Shown here piece after piece: positions 36,713-45,529 of a DNA stretch of 64,000 nucleotides. The stretch lies in the NCBI GenBank assembly GCA_900543165.1, contig UQQQ01000001.1:1-64000 (forward strand), written 5' to 3'. This stretch comes from an uncultured Dialister sp. GTDB taxonomy: Bacteria; Bacillota; Negativicutes; Veillonellales; Dialisteraceae. The position numbers and the translations under genes were made by a program. The notes beneath the pieces were generated by a model that worked only from the letters and a program-made list of their open reading frames with translations, did no database searches and had not been told where the DNA came from. Each line of letters begins with the position of its first letter. Position 1 is the first letter of the stretch.

Positions 36713-37159
36713 ATGGCAGAAGAAAAAAGAGTAAACCTGAAAGCCCAGAAATTCGAAGCCTACACCAAGGCGAACAAAATGGACTTTTTCGTCAAAAATG
36801 AAATGAAAGATGACGCAGATACCGTTGTATTCCAGTCGAACCTGAAGGTCGAAGGACAGACCATTCCGCTCGGCATCATCACAGACAATAGCATCTACAC
36901 CATCATCCGTGTCCAGATCGGCAGCCAGCTTCTGAAAGATGAAAATAAGCTCTCCCTGCTCGAATACCTGAACCAGCTGAATCGCAGCTACAAGGTCTTC
37001 AAGTATGTCGCAGCAGAAGACGGCAGCATTTTCCTCGATGCATGCCTTCCGAGTACGAACGACAGCTTTGACGCAGAAATCGTCCGTGTCATCCTCGATG
37101 TCATCGTCGATCATCTGAACAATGAATACAAAAACATCATGAAGCAGGCTTGGAAATAA
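36713..37159 (+). CDS. YbjN-like hypothetical protein
   Basis: 148 residues, soluble. KVEGQTIPLGIITDNSIYTIIRVQIGS.. LLEYLNQLNRSYKVFKYV resembles the YbjN / type III secretion chaperone-like fold seen in small bacterial regulatory proteins; this is a weak assignment. The ATG at 36713 follows GGAGGT (36699-36704). Codon use is that of a well-expressed gene. A terminator follows within 20 nt of the stop. The upstream gap 36441-36698 holds repeat fragments and a possible -10 TACAAT at 36659-36664. Confidence 0.65.
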   Translation: MAEEKRVNLKAQKFEAYTKANKMDFFVKNEMKDDADTVVFQSNLKVEGQTIPLGIITDNSIYTIIRVQIGSQLLKDENKLSLLEYLNQLNRSYKVFKYVAAEDGSIFLDACLPSTNDSFDAEIVRVILDVIVDHLNNEYKNIMKQAWK

Positions 37160-37178
37160 TTTCTCTTCTGCTGATAGA

Positions 37179-37209
37179 AACGGCTTTCCGAAAGGAAGGC
37201 TGTTTTTTT
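37179..37209 (+). terminator. Intrinsic terminator after the YbjN-like gene
   Basis: CGGCTTTCC pairs with GGAAGGCTG (with G-T pairs) around GAAA and is followed by seven T residues. Confidence 0.85.
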
Positions 37210-37212
37210 GTT

Positions 37213-37375
37213 GCGGTTTTAGGGTAAGCCAGTGGGGCGTGCCATCCCGAAAGCTTCGCGCTCTCTAGTTAGGAGTTAGGAGTGAGGAGTGGTGGTGCGG
37301 CGCGTAACAATCAGAAGCGCCGCAAATATATATGGGGCGATGCCCGAAATTAGTATGCAAGTCACCAGTCACTTT
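37213..37375. repeat. Repeat mosaic, reverse orientation, upstream of proS
   Basis: GGGTAAGCCAGTGGGGCGTG, AAGCTTCGCGCTC, AGTTAGGAGTTAGGAGTGAG, GGTGGTGCGGCGC, ATATATATGGGGCGATGCCC, then TCACCAGTCAC. Confidence 0.7.
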
Positions 37376-37402
37376 TTCATAGCAATATTTCGCTAAAAGC
37401 TA

Positions 37403-37452
37403 TATAATAGAAGAAATCTATTTGCCGAAATGAAAATATAGATTTTCATTTC
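37403..37452 (+). promoter_or_regulatory. proS promoter -10 and leader hairpin
   Basis: TATAAT at 37403-37408, then a perfect 11-bp hairpin, GAAATGAAAAT/ATTTTCATTTC with ATAG loop (37427-37452), ending 7 nt before the ribosome site AGGAGGA (37459-37465). No T-box sequence is visible. Confidence 0.55.
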
Positions 37453-37472
37453 ATCTTTAGGAGGAGATTTCA

Positions 37473-39197
37473 TTGTTAGCATCCAAATTATATAGCCCGA
37501 CCCTGAGAGAACTGCCTGCCGACGCTGTCGTCATGAGCCATAAGTACATGCTGAAAGCCGGCATGATGCGAAAAATCGCCAATGGTACCTATGCATACCT
37601 GCCGCTGGCTTTCCGCGCCATCGAGAAAGTGAAGAAGATTATCCGTGAGGAGATCAATAAGACAGGCGCACAGGAGATCCTGATGCCGATCGTGCAGCCG
37701 GCGGAAATCTGGCAGAAGACGGGACGCTGGGCCGTATATGGGGAAGAAATGTTCAAGCTGAAAGATCGTCACGGCAGAGACTACTGCCTGGCTCCGACGC
37801 ATGAAGAACTGGTGACGACGCTCGTTTCCATGGATACCTCGTCCTACAAGCAGCTGCCGGTCTCTGTCTATCAGATCCAGAACAAGTATCGCGATGAGAA
37901 GCGTCCGCGTTTCGGTCTGATGAGAAGCCGCGAATTCATCATGAAGGATGGCTACACCTTCGATATGGATCAGGAAGGCCTCGATAAGCAGTACAAACTG
38001 ATGTATGATGCATACTGGCGCATTTTTACCCGCTGCGGTCTGAAATTCCGTCCGGTCATCGCAGACTCCGGCGCGATCGGCGGCAATGCGTCTCATGAAT
38101 TCGAAGTGCTGGCAGATTCCGGCGAAGCCGATATCGTATATTGCGAAGACTGTGATTTCGCAGCGAATATCGAAGCCGTGGATCCAAAGACGATTCTCTG
38201 TGATATCTCGAATGACAAGGAAAAGGAAATCGTAGAAACCCCGGGGCAGCACACGATCGAGATGGTTTGCAATTTCCTGCATGCAGATGTGAAGCAGTCC
38301 GTCAAGGCGGTCGTCTACAAGCTCGATGATACCGTTGTCCTTGCGATGGTGCGCGGCGATCATGAAGTCAATGAAGTGAAGCTCCAGAATATTTATGGCG
38401 CGATCAATGTGGATATGGCGTCGGAAGAGGATCTGGAACGCTGCGGTCTGACGGCTGGCTATATCAGCCCGATCGGCCTTAAAAAAGTGAAGAATTTCGA
38501 CATCATCTGCGATAAGACGGTCATGGAAATGCAGGATGCCTGCTGCGGGGCCAATGAAAAGGACAAGCACTTTATCCATGTGAATCCGGCTCGCGATTTC
38601 GGTGATGTGAAGGTGGATACCATCCGTCAGATCCAGGAAGGCGATGTCTGCCCGCATTGCGGCGGCAAGATCGTCATCACGAAGGGCATCGAAGTCGGAC
38701 AGGTCTTCAAGCTCGGGACCAAGTACAGCGAAGCACTGGGCGCGACCTACCTCGATAACAATGGCAAGTCGCATCCGATGGTGATGGGCTGCTACGGCAT
38801 CGGCGTCACCCGTACGGTGGCTGCGTCCATCGAGCAGAATCACGATGATGACGGCATCATCTGGCCGGTCGCGATCGCGCCTTATGAAGTGGTCATCGTC
38901 CCGGCGAATAACAAATCGGAAGAAGTCATGGATGCGGCCAAGAAGCTCTATGATGCGATGGAAGAAAAGGCAGATGAAGTGGTGCTGGATGACCGCAATG
39001 AAAGAGCGGGCATCAAGTTCAAAGATGCTGACCTCATCGGCTACCCGGTCCGTGTGACCATCGGCAAGAAATGGCAGCAGTCCGGCAATGTGGAGATCCG
39101 TCTTCGCAGAAGCGGCGAGACCATCGAAGTGCCGTATGAAGAATGCAAAGCCAAGGTCATGGAGATCCTGGCAGAACTTCATGAAAAGAACCAGTAA
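37473..39197 (+). CDS. proS: Prolyl-tRNA synthetase (bacterial type)
   Basis: 574 residues, the full bacterial ProRS with the insertion (editing) domain between motifs 2 and 3. Class II motifs appear as QEILMPIVQPAEIW (motif 1 area), YRDEKRPRFGLMRSREFIMKD (motif 2) and GCYGIGVTRTVAA (motif 3). The insertion spans about residues 220-400. Translation starts at TTG 37473 with AGGAGGA seven bases upstream; no in-frame ATG fits. The next gene begins 10 nt after the stop, so proS heads a three-gene unit. Confidence 0.96.
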   Translation: MLASKLYSPTLRELPADAVVMSHKYMLKAGMMRKIANGTYAYLPLAFRAIEKVKKIIREEINKTGAQEILMPIVQPAEIWQKTGRWAVYGEEMFKLKDRHGRDYCLAPTHEELVTTLVSMDTSSYKQLPVSVYQIQNKYRDEKRPRFGLMRSREFIMKDGYTFDMDQEGLDKQYKLMYDAYWRIFTRCGLKFRPVIADSGAIGGNASHEFEVLADSGEADIVYCEDCDFAANIEAVDPKTILCDISNDKEKEIVETPGQHTIEMVCNFLHADVKQSVKAVVYKLDDTVVLAMVRGDHEVNEVKLQNIYGAINVDMASEEDLERCGLTAGYISPIGLKKVKNFDIICDKTVMEMQDACCGANEKDKHFIHVNPARDFGDVKVDTIRQIQEGDVCPHCGGKIVITKGIEVGQVFKLGTKYSEALGATYLDNNGKSHPMVMGCYGIGVTRTVAASIEQNHDDDGIIWPVAIAPYEVVIVPANNKSEEVMDAAKKLYDAMEEKADEVVLDDRNERAGIKFKDADLIGYPVRVTIGKKWQQSGNVEIRLRRSGETIEVPYEECKAKVMEILAELHEKNQ

Positions 39198-39206
39198 GAG
39201 GCGCAG

Positions 39207-39494
39207 ATGGACGAAAAAGAACTGGAAGAGCTGCGTGATTCGGTGCGCAAGATCGACAGCGAGCTGGCAGGGCTTTTTGAGAAGCGGCTGGAGCTGTCGA
39301 GAGGCATTGCCCTTTATAAGCTGAAGGCGCATAAGCCGATCTATGATGCAGAAAGGGAAGCGAAGAATATCGAGGCATTGTCTTCTCTCATCGAAGATGT
39401 GAGCTGCCGTCCTGATTTCATTCGCTGGTACCAGCTCTTGATGGATATCAGCAAAAAACTGCAGTCGAAACTGATACAAGGGGAAACAAAATGA
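39207..39494 (+). CDS. Chorismate mutase, AroQ-type
   Basis: 95 residues, all helical: LRDSVRKIDSELAGLFEKRLELSRGIALYKLKAHKPIYDAEREA is the AroQ pattern, with the conserved Arg and Lys residues of the active site. It converts chorismate to prephenate for Phe/Tyr synthesis. It is a stand-alone mutase domain without dehydratase or dehydrogenase. It sits 10 nt after proS and overlaps recD2 by ATGA, an odd functional grouping that suggests an operon by position rather than by pathway. Confidence 0.9.
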   Translation: MDEKELEELRDSVRKIDSELAGLFEKRLELSRGIALYKLKAHKPIYDAEREAKNIEALSSLIEDVSCRPDFIRWYQLLMDISKKLQSKLIQGETK

Positions 39495-41626
39495 TCGAAG
39501 AACGCAGAGGTACCGTCAGACGATGCATTTACGCAAGTGATGATGGCAGATTCTGCGTTTTTCAAATTGAAGATAAGGAAAGCCGCAAGCTGGTCTGCGC
39601 CACATACCATGGGAGAGGCCCGTACGTCGGCGAGCAGATACTCATGCGGGGGTGCTGGCAGAAGCATCCCCGTTTTGGAGTGCAGTTTTCCGCGCAAAGT
39701 ATGGAGATGGTAAAGCCGGAGGAAACGGAAGATATCATTCATTTCCTAGCATCAGGGATGATCGATGGCATCCGTGAGACCATGGCGCGCCGCATCGTGG
39801 ACCATTTCGGCAAAAAGACGATGGATGTCTTCGAAAACAACATAGATGCGCTTCTGGAAGTCCCGGGCATCGGGCCGAAGGGGTTCGAAAAAATCAAAAA
39901 ATCCTACGAGATGATTTCCGGGCTGAAGGAAATCATCATGTACCTCCAGTCACTGGCCATTCCTGAAAAATATGCAGCAGATATGCAGAAGCATTATGGA
40001 GAGAATATCAAGTCCGTCTTTCAGCACGAACCCTACCGCATGCTGGGAGACATAAACGGAATGACTTTTCTGGAGGTTGACCGCATCGCCATGGATCAGG
40101 GCATAGCGCCGAATGACAGCGAGCGCATCACGGCAGGCGTGAAGCATATGCTGGGACTGGCGCTTGCTCAGGGGCACAGCTGTGTGCCGATCAATTCGCT
40201 GGCGAAAAATACTGTGCCGCTTCTGCACCTTTCCTTTGACATCATCAAGGATGGCATCGAGTCTGCGGTCCAGGAAAAAGTGTTGCCGTCTCTCACCTAT
40301 GAAAAGACGGTGTATGTATACCTGAGATTTCTCTATGAAGCGGAAACACAGTCGGCCGATATCCTGAAATACATGCTCTGTCACCAGAAGGCGCTCGGAA
40401 CGGCCGCCCTAGCCATCGAAAAATTTGAGAGAAAAAACCAGATCACGCTGGCCGATGAGCAGAAAGAAGCCGTCGAAGAGGCGATGAAGAGCCGCGTCCT
40501 CGTCATCACAGGCGGGCCGGGTACAGGGAAAACGACACTTGTGCGGGCCATCATCACGGCGGCGGAGCAGCACGATCTGAAAGTCCATCTCATGGCACCG
40601 ACAGGCCGCGCAGCGAAGCGTCTGGCCATCGCGAGCCACATGGATGCGGATACCATTCATAAAGCGCTCGAGGCGGAAAAGCGCGAGGACGGCGGGACGG
40701 TCTTTTCGCGGGATGAAAGCGATCCTTTGGAAGAAGACCTCATCATCGTCGATGAGGCGTCCATGATGGATATTTCCCTGTTCTATCATTTATTGTCAGC
40801 GCTGAAAGAAGAGGCCCGTCTCATTCTGGTCGGTGATGTCGATCAGCTCCCGCCTGTGGGACCGGGTACGCCTCTGAAATCCATCATCGCCTGGGGAAAG
40901 GTGCCCGTCACCAAGCTCAAGCACATTTTTCGTCAGAAAGAAGGGAGCGGCATCATTGAGAATGCGGCGCTCATCCGCGAAGGAAATATGTGCATCCCGG
41001 ATGAAGGTGGGGAATTCAAGATCCTTCCTGTCTGGTCGGAAGAAGAAGCCTTCGATACAGTCATAAGCCTTTGCCGTTCGCTCCACTATGGGGAGGGCAA
41101 GGAGAAGATGGCATTGCAGGTACTCTCTCCGATGTATCGTGACCAGTGCGGGGTGGACAATCTGAATCATGCCATTCAGGAGCTGGTGCATCAGAAGCAG
41201 ATCCCGCCGGGAAATCATTTCTTTGTCGGCGACAAGGTCATGCAGAAGCGGAATGACTATGACAAGGGCGTCTATAATGGGGATGTCGGCATTGTCTGGT
41301 CGGTGACAGACAAGCGCATCGCTGTCAGTTTCTATGACAGGGAAGTCGTCTATGAAAAAGAGGAAAGAAATGACCTGCAGCTCGCCTATGCCACGACGGT
41401 CCATAAGAGTCAGGGCAGCGAGTATGATACCGTCATCCTTGTCCTCCTTCCGACACAGCGCATGATGCTGAAGCGAAATCTTCTCTACACAGGCATCACC
41501 CGTGCGAAAAAGACCACCTATCTCATCACGACGGAAGAAGCATTGGCAAAAGCCGTCGGTACCGTAGAAACCGGACGAAGATACAGCCTTTTCTTCCCGC
41601 TCTTGACAGGAGAGGCGGAGGGATAG
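39491..41626 (+). CDS. recD2: RecD2 5'-3' helicase
   Basis: A 711-residue SF1B helicase that works without RecBC. The N-terminal extension includes helix-hairpin-helix-like segments (IDGIRETMARRIVDHFG, LLEVPGIGPKGFEKIKKSYE). Walker A VITGGPGTGKTTLV (about 338-350), Walker B LIIVDEASMMDI, motif III VGDVDQLPPVGPG and C-terminal YATTVHKSQGSEYDTV and YTGITRAKK are intact. The ATGA overlap with chorismate mutase implies coupling. The TAG stop is the first unit of a type A array. Confidence 0.94.
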   Translation: MIEERRGTVRRCIYASDDGRFCVFQIEDKESRKLVCATYHGRGPYVGEQILMRGCWQKHPRFGVQFSAQSMEMVKPEETEDIIHFLASGMIDGIRETMARRIVDHFGKKTMDVFENNIDALLEVPGIGPKGFEKIKKSYEMISGLKEIIMYLQSLAIPEKYAADMQKHYGENIKSVFQHEPYRMLGDINGMTFLEVDRIAMDQGIAPNDSERITAGVKHMLGLALAQGHSCVPINSLAKNTVPLLHLSFDIIKDGIESAVQEKVLPSLTYEKTVYVYLRFLYEAETQSADILKYMLCHQKALGTAALAIEKFERKNQITLADEQKEAVEEAMKSRVLVITGGPGTGKTTLVRAIITAAEQHDLKVHLMAPTGRAAKRLAIASHMDADTIHKALEAEKREDGGTVFSRDESDPLEEDLIIVDEASMMDISLFYHLLSALKEEARLILVGDVDQLPPVGPGTPLKSIIAWGKVPVTKLKHIFRQKEGSGIIENAALIREGNMCIPDEGGEFKILPVWSEEEAFDTVISLCRSLHYGEGKEKMALQVLSPMYRDQCGVDNLNHAIQELVHQKQIPPGNHFFVGDKVMQKRNDYDKGVYNGDVGIVWSVTDKRIAVSFYDREVVYEKEERNDLQLAYATTVHKSQGSEYDTVILVLLPTQRMMLKRNLLYTGITRAKKTTYLITTEEALAKAVGTVETGRRYSLFFPLLTGEAEG

Positions 41627-41825
41627 TCATCAGTGGACTAGTGACTGGTAGCTGGTGACTGGTGACTAGTAGCTAGGGATTAGGGGCGCGAGTGACTAGT
41701 GACGAAATACCACTTTTGGGCATCGCCCCATATATATTTGCGGCGAAGCCGCCACCTTCATTCCTTATTTGAACTGAGCTTTCATTCACAATCAGGGAGT
41801 GGTACGCCCTACGGGCTGACCCGGA
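41624..41825. repeat. Heptamer array and repeat mosaic between recD2 and comF
   Basis: From the recD2 stop, exact 7-nt units (TAGTCAT, CAGTGGA, CTAGTGA, CTGGTAG, CTGGTGA, CTAGGGA) run to about 41700. Then CTTTTGGGCATCGCCCCATA, TATATTTGCGGCGAAGCCGC, GAGCTTTCATTCACAATCAG and GTGGTACGCCCTACGGGCTG follow. Confidence 0.85.
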
Positions 41826-41837
41826 AAGGATCCGGCC

Positions 41838-42488
41838 ATGCGTTTTATGACTGACATCTTAGAGACACTCTATCCCACCTGCTGCCCAGGCTGCGGCTGC
41901 GTGGTCGATCCGGACGTGCAGTGGTGCGAGGCGTGCCTCCGAAAGATCTGGGATCCGCGGCTGATCAATTCTTCTTTCACCGACCACCTCTCGGGCTGCT
42001 ATACCTGCTGCGACTATGCAGGTGCGATCCGGGACTGCATCATACAGATCAAGTATGGCGGACGGCGCAGCAGGAAACGCGTCTTTGCGCCGCTTCTTTC
42101 CCGTTTTCCCTGGTGGGACAGGATGGGGGAGTGCGGATTGGTGATCCCTATCCCGCTGTCTTCGGAGAAGAAGAAATGGCGCGGGTATAACCAGGTGGAT
42201 CTGATGTTTGCCTCGTGGATGAAGGAAGCAGGCTATGATTACCGACCGGATGCGCTCGTCCGCATCCGCAGTGCGCACACGCAGTCCCTCTTATCCCGCG
42301 AGGAGCGTTTTCAGAATATCAAAGGCGTTTTTCACATTGCGCGGTCTATGGATGTGAAAGGAGAAACCATCCTCATCGTGGATGACATTTATACGACGGG
42401 AGCCACGATGGAGTCGGCCGCGCACGAACTTATGCGCGCGGGAGCGAAAAAAGTCATGGGTATGACGATCGCGAGCGGAGCCAGCTAA
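41838..42488 (+). CDS. comF: ComF-family phosphoribosyltransferase-like protein
   Basis: 216 residues. The N-terminus has a zinc-ribbon-like cysteine cluster (YPTCCPGCGC.. WCEACLRK) and the C-terminus a PRTase fold with PRPP loop ILIVDDIYTTGAT. ComF takes part in DNA uptake with ComFA in competent bacteria; comFA is not in the window. RBS AAAGGA at 41825-41830. It may share a transcript with the next gene 48 nt downstream. Confidence 0.9.
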   Translation: MRFMTDILETLYPTCCPGCGCVVDPDVQWCEACLRKIWDPRLINSSFTDHLSGCYTCCDYAGAIRDCIIQIKYGGRRSRKRVFAPLLSRFPWWDRMGECGLVIPIPLSSEKKKWRGYNQVDLMFASWMKEAGYDYRPDALVRIRSAHTQSLLSREERFQNIKGVFHIARSMDVKGETILIVDDIYTTGATMESAAHELMRAGAKKVMGMTIASGAS

Positions 42489-42536
42489 GGAAGGGTTTCC
42501 CTAGTAAATCGGCTATGTATAAAAAAAGGAGGCTGT

Positions 42537-42923
42537 ATGGCTGAGATATCGGCTGATTTCCGTCCTGCCAGGATGGAGGAGATCTATGAGATCGCACGAA
42601 GACTCCATTGGAAGATCGTGCAGGAGGAAGAAAAACCATTTTTCTATCACTTTGTATACACCGGTGAGGATCTTCCTCAGACGAAAGAGGGGAAAGACTG
42701 GTCTTTCCTCGTGCTGAATGAGAAGGGGACGGCAAGCCTCATGCTCGAGCGCATCCAGTGTACGGCAGCCATTTATGAGTGTGAACGGGTGATGACCCAG
42801 AGCGGGCTCAAGGAGAATGCGTTTGTCATGCGAAGCTTTATGAATAAAGTCAAGATCCTTGATAAGACACTGCGCAAAGAGCTTCACAGCTATGCGCCGG
42901 AGATCGTGCTCCAGAGGAAATGA
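42537..42923 (+). CDS. Hypothetical protein, 128 aa
   Basis: A soluble protein (PARMEEIYEIARRLHWKIVQ.. DWSFLVLNEKGTASLMLERI) without a recognised domain. It has a strong AAAGGAGG four bases before the ATG and housekeeping-like codon use. It sits between comF and a methyltransferase-like gene; a remnant of the CTAGGGAAAC element end (GGGTTTCCCTAG, 42493-42504) lies in its leader. Confidence 0.65.
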   Translation: MAEISADFRPARMEEIYEIARRLHWKIVQEEEKPFFYHFVYTGEDLPQTKEGKDWSFLVLNEKGTASLMLERIQCTAAIYECERVMTQSGLKENAFVMRSFMNKVKILDKTLRKELHSYAPEIVLQRK

Positions 42924-42978
42924 CCCTGTGGCGCGTTCTCCTCCGGCAGCCTCGTGTAATTGATGAAGGAGAATATGT

Positions 42979-44175
42979 ATGCATTTTGCCAATCCGAAAG
43001 CGTTCACCAGACCGCTTCGCAAACTCTTAAAATCTTATCTGCTGTCTGTGACGGCGGGGGATATTATGCTCGGAGAGGTGGCAGACCATCTCTGCGTGAA
43101 TGATCTTGACCGTGATCTCTCGGATAAAGCGCGGATCCGTGCGGCGGCTGATATCGGATTCACAGATACGGTGGATGACGCGATCGAGAACATCTGGGAG
43201 GATCTAGAAGGCCTCGTCCCATACTCTGCGCTTTGTGATTTCTATGATCCGGAAGGCTTGTGGAAAGCGCTGATGAAGGAGATCGAGGAGCACATCCATT
43301 TCTATGACGCCTCTTTGGTGACGAAGAATCCCTACTACATCCATGTTCATGCACCGGAAGCGAAGTCGGGGACGATCGAGCTGGGGACGACCGACTATCT
43401 TGGCGGGGAATTCTTCCAGACCTATCATCAGGGCTATTCGGCCAAGCGGCCTTTTGGCTATGCGGATATCGGCTTCTTTGATGAGCGCGTCGCTTTCCCT
43501 GTTATCAGAGAAAACGGCCATGTGTGGATGAGTGTCGTCATGAGTGAGATCGAGTCGATGGAAGAGCCGCTGGCGCGCGCCCATGGAAAGGTCATCACCT
43601 ATGGCCTTGGGCTGGGATACTATGCGTTCATGGCAGCAGAGAAGGAAGAGGTGGAGTCAGTCACGGTGGTGGAGATGAATCCCCATGTGATTTCTCTCTT
43701 CAAGATGTATCTTCTTCCGCAGTTTCCCCATAAGGAAAAAATTCATATCATCGAAGCGGATGCGATGGATTTCATTCGCAGGCAGAAGGATGGGGCCTAT
43801 GATGTCGCCTTTGCTGATTTCTGGGGAGGGGTCAGCGATGGGCTTTCTTTGTACCTGAGATTCATGCCTCTCACCGCGCGTTTTCAAAGGACGCTCCATG
43901 AGTTCTGGATAGAAAGCTGCTTTTTGGAGTACCATTTCCGCCCTGTCATGCTGAAAGTACTGCTGGACATGGGGCTCTCCTATCCGCTGGTCTTGCCGGA
44001 AACGGGGAAATCGGAGCGGAGGATACAGAAGGCTTTCTCCCGATTCCTGAAACGGTGGGACTATACGATCGAGACGGAAGAGGATCTCGCATACCTTCTG
44101 ACGAATGACTGTCTCATCCGCCTCATGCATCAGTTTGCCATGGAGTATAGCAGGGGGGGAGTGACTGGAGACTAG
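42979..44175 (+). CDS. Methyltransferase-fold protein (spermidine-synthase-like Rossmann domain)
   Basis: 398 residues. The central part has a SAM-binding-like motif I VITYGLGLGYYAFMA followed by VTVVEMNPHVISLF (acidic end of strand 2) and IIEADAMDFI, the layout of class I methyltransferases and spermidine synthases. The N-terminal ~150 residues are not recognised. Substrate unknown. RBS AAGGAGA is at 42966-42972. The reading frame runs through a G7 tract (44153-44159) into a heptamer array, so the last residues (VTGD) and the TAG come from repeat DNA; the original C-terminus may have been altered. Confidence 0.65.
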   Translation: MHFANPKAFTRPLRKLLKSYLLSVTAGDIMLGEVADHLCVNDLDRDLSDKARIRAAADIGFTDTVDDAIENIWEDLEGLVPYSALCDFYDPEGLWKALMKEIEEHIHFYDASLVTKNPYYIHVHAPEAKSGTIELGTTDYLGGEFFQTYHQGYSAKRPFGYADIGFFDERVAFPVIRENGHVWMSVVMSEIESMEEPLARAHGKVITYGLGLGYYAFMAAEKEEVESVTVVEMNPHVISLFKMYLLPQFPHKEKIHIIEADAMDFIRRQKDGAYDVAFADFWGGVSDGLSLYLRFMPLTARFQRTLHEFWIESCFLEYHFRPVMLKVLLDMGLSYPLVLPETGKSERRIQKAFSRFLKRWDYTIETEEDLAYLLTNDCLIRLMHQFAMEYSRGGVTGD

Positions 44176-44375
44176 GAGACATCAGGCTCCCATATCGTCA
44201 TTTTGAGTGTAATCGAGGAATCTTTGTCATTCGCGGTCAGGCGGTCGATGTGTGGAAATCTCAAACGGGAAGCGTGTCAATCGCAGACTTTCGGGCACCG
44301 CCCCGTTAAACTCGTTGAACCCATAGAACCCGTTCATCTGCAGTCAATGGGATGGCACGCTCCGTGGGCTAACGC
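44161..44375. repeat. Repeat mosaic between methyltransferase-like gene and glpX
   Basis: GTGACTGGAGACTAGGAGAC, then a degenerate form of the TTTCGAGCGAAGCGAG module (ATTTTGAGTGTAATCGAGGA), CTTTGTCATTCGCGG, GGTCGATGTGTGGAAA, CGGGCACCGCCCCG, TTGAACCCATAGAACCCG, GGATGGCACGC and GGCTAACGCTGAACC. Confidence 0.75.
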
Positions 44376-44382
44376 TGAACCT

Positions 44383-44401
44383 GACAATGATAATGATTAG
44401 A
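44383..44401. promoter_or_regulatory. Fur-box-like sequence upstream of glpX
   Basis: GACAATGATAATGATTAGA matches 15 of 19 positions of the classical Fur consensus. It lies about 50 nt upstream of the presumed -10 of glpX. Regulation by iron is a hypothesis. Confidence 0.4.
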
Positions 44402-44447
44402 ATTTCCTAAAAACGAAAAAGTGTATACTACATTCTTTCTATAAGTG

Positions 44448-44456
44448 TGATACAAT
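44448..44456 (+). promoter_or_regulatory. Extended -10 of glpX
   Basis: TGATACAAT, i.e. TGn followed by TACAAT at 44451-44456, 45 nt before the ATG. Confidence 0.4.
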
Positions 44457-44501
44457 AACGATAACTGTGAAAGAGAAAGTATACTATTGTGGAGGCATAC
44501 A

Positions 44502-45473
44502 ATGAACAGACAACTTTCAATGGAATTTGTAAGAATCACAGAACAGGCTGCACTTCTGGCTGGTCGTTTGATGGGCACAGGCGATAAGGAAGGCGCTGAT
44601 CAGGCTGCGGTAGACGGCATGCACCAGCAGTTTGCCAAGACCCCGGTCTCCGGCACTGTCGTCATCGGTGAAGGCGAGATCGATGAAGCACCGATGCTGT
44701 ATATCGGCGAGAAAGTCGGTCAGGGCGGAGAAGAAGTCGACATCGCTGTCGATCCGGTCGAAGGTACGAACCTGGTAGCGAAGGGCAAAGATGGCGCGAT
44801 CGCGGTCCTTGCCATTGCACCGAAAGGCTGCCTGCTCCACGCACCGGATATGTATATGCAGAAGATCTGCGTCGGTCCGAGAGCGAAGGGATGCATCGAT
44901 ATCAATGCATCTGTCACTGAAAACCTGACCCGCGTAGCGAAAGCGATGGATCGTGAAATCTCTGATCTCACCATTGTTGTCCTTGATCGTGAAAGACATG
45001 AAGGCATCATCCGCGAAGCCAGAGAAGCCGGCGCGCGCATCCGTCTCATCACCGATGGAGATGTCGTACCGTCCATCGACTGCGGCATTCAGGGCAGCGG
45101 TATCCATATGGTTCTCGGCTCCGGCGGTGCGCCGGAAGGCGTCCTTGCTGCTGTCGGGCTGAAATGTCTCGGCGGCGATATGCAGGCGAAGCTGCTCCCG
45201 CACACGGAAGAAGAAGTCCGCCGTCTGCATGAGATGGGCATCACCGACCCGAACAAGGTTCTGACCTTGGATGACCTTGTCAAGGGTGATGACTGCATCT
45301 TCTCGGAAACGGCGATCACTGACTGCGCGATGCTGAAAGGTGTCCGCTACTTCGGCGGCGGTGCCAGAACCAGCACACTGGTTCTCCGCTACAAGACCGG
45401 CACGGTCCGTTTTGTAGATACCATCCACCGCTTCGGTGAACCGGATAAGAAACCGGCTGTCAGACTTTGGTAA
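44502..45473 (+). CDS. glpX: Class II fructose-1,6-bisphosphatase
   Basis: A 323-residue GlpX-type FBPase, the gluconeogenic enzyme forming fructose-6-phosphate. VIGEGEIDEAPMLYIGE and DIAVDPVEGTNLVAKG carry the metal-binding acidic residues of the Li+-sensitive phosphatase fold, and GAPEGVLAAVGLKCLGG is a family phrase. The ATG at 44502 has GGAGG at 44491-44495; the in-frame TTG at 44487 overlaps that site and is rejected. Monocistronic with a strong terminator. No class I or III FBPase is in the window. Confidence 0.95.
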   Translation: MNRQLSMEFVRITEQAALLAGRLMGTGDKEGADQAAVDGMHQQFAKTPVSGTVVIGEGEIDEAPMLYIGEKVGQGGEEVDIAVDPVEGTNLVAKGKDGAIAVLAIAPKGCLLHAPDMYMQKICVGPRAKGCIDINASVTENLTRVAKAMDREISDLTIVVLDRERHEGIIREAREAGARIRLITDGDVVPSIDCGIQGSGIHMVLGSGGAPEGVLAAVGLKCLGGDMQAKLLPHTEEEVRRLHEMGITDPNKVLTLDDLVKGDDCIFSETAITDCAMLKGVRYFGGGARTSTLVLRYKTGTVRFVDTIHRFGEPDKKPAVRLW

Positions 45474-45488
45474 TACGGCTCTGTTTGA

Positions 45489-45520
45489 AAAACCCCGCAG
45501 CATGCGTGCTGCGGGGTTTT
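45489..45520 (+). terminator. Strong terminator of glpX
   Basis: A perfect 14-bp stem, AAAACCCCGCAGCA with TGCTGCGGGGTTTT, closes a TGCG loop. Confidence 0.95.
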
Positions 45521-45529
45521 ACTTTGGGC

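Noticed and set aside
37381..37472. T-box leader for proS
   Set aside because: No GGGTGG-type T-box sequence or specifier domain; only a simple hairpin.
42537..44175. Two-gene toxin-antitoxin or defence pair
   Set aside because: Neither protein shows toxin, antitoxin or nuclease motifs; the second has a methyltransferase-like fold and both have ordinary codon use.
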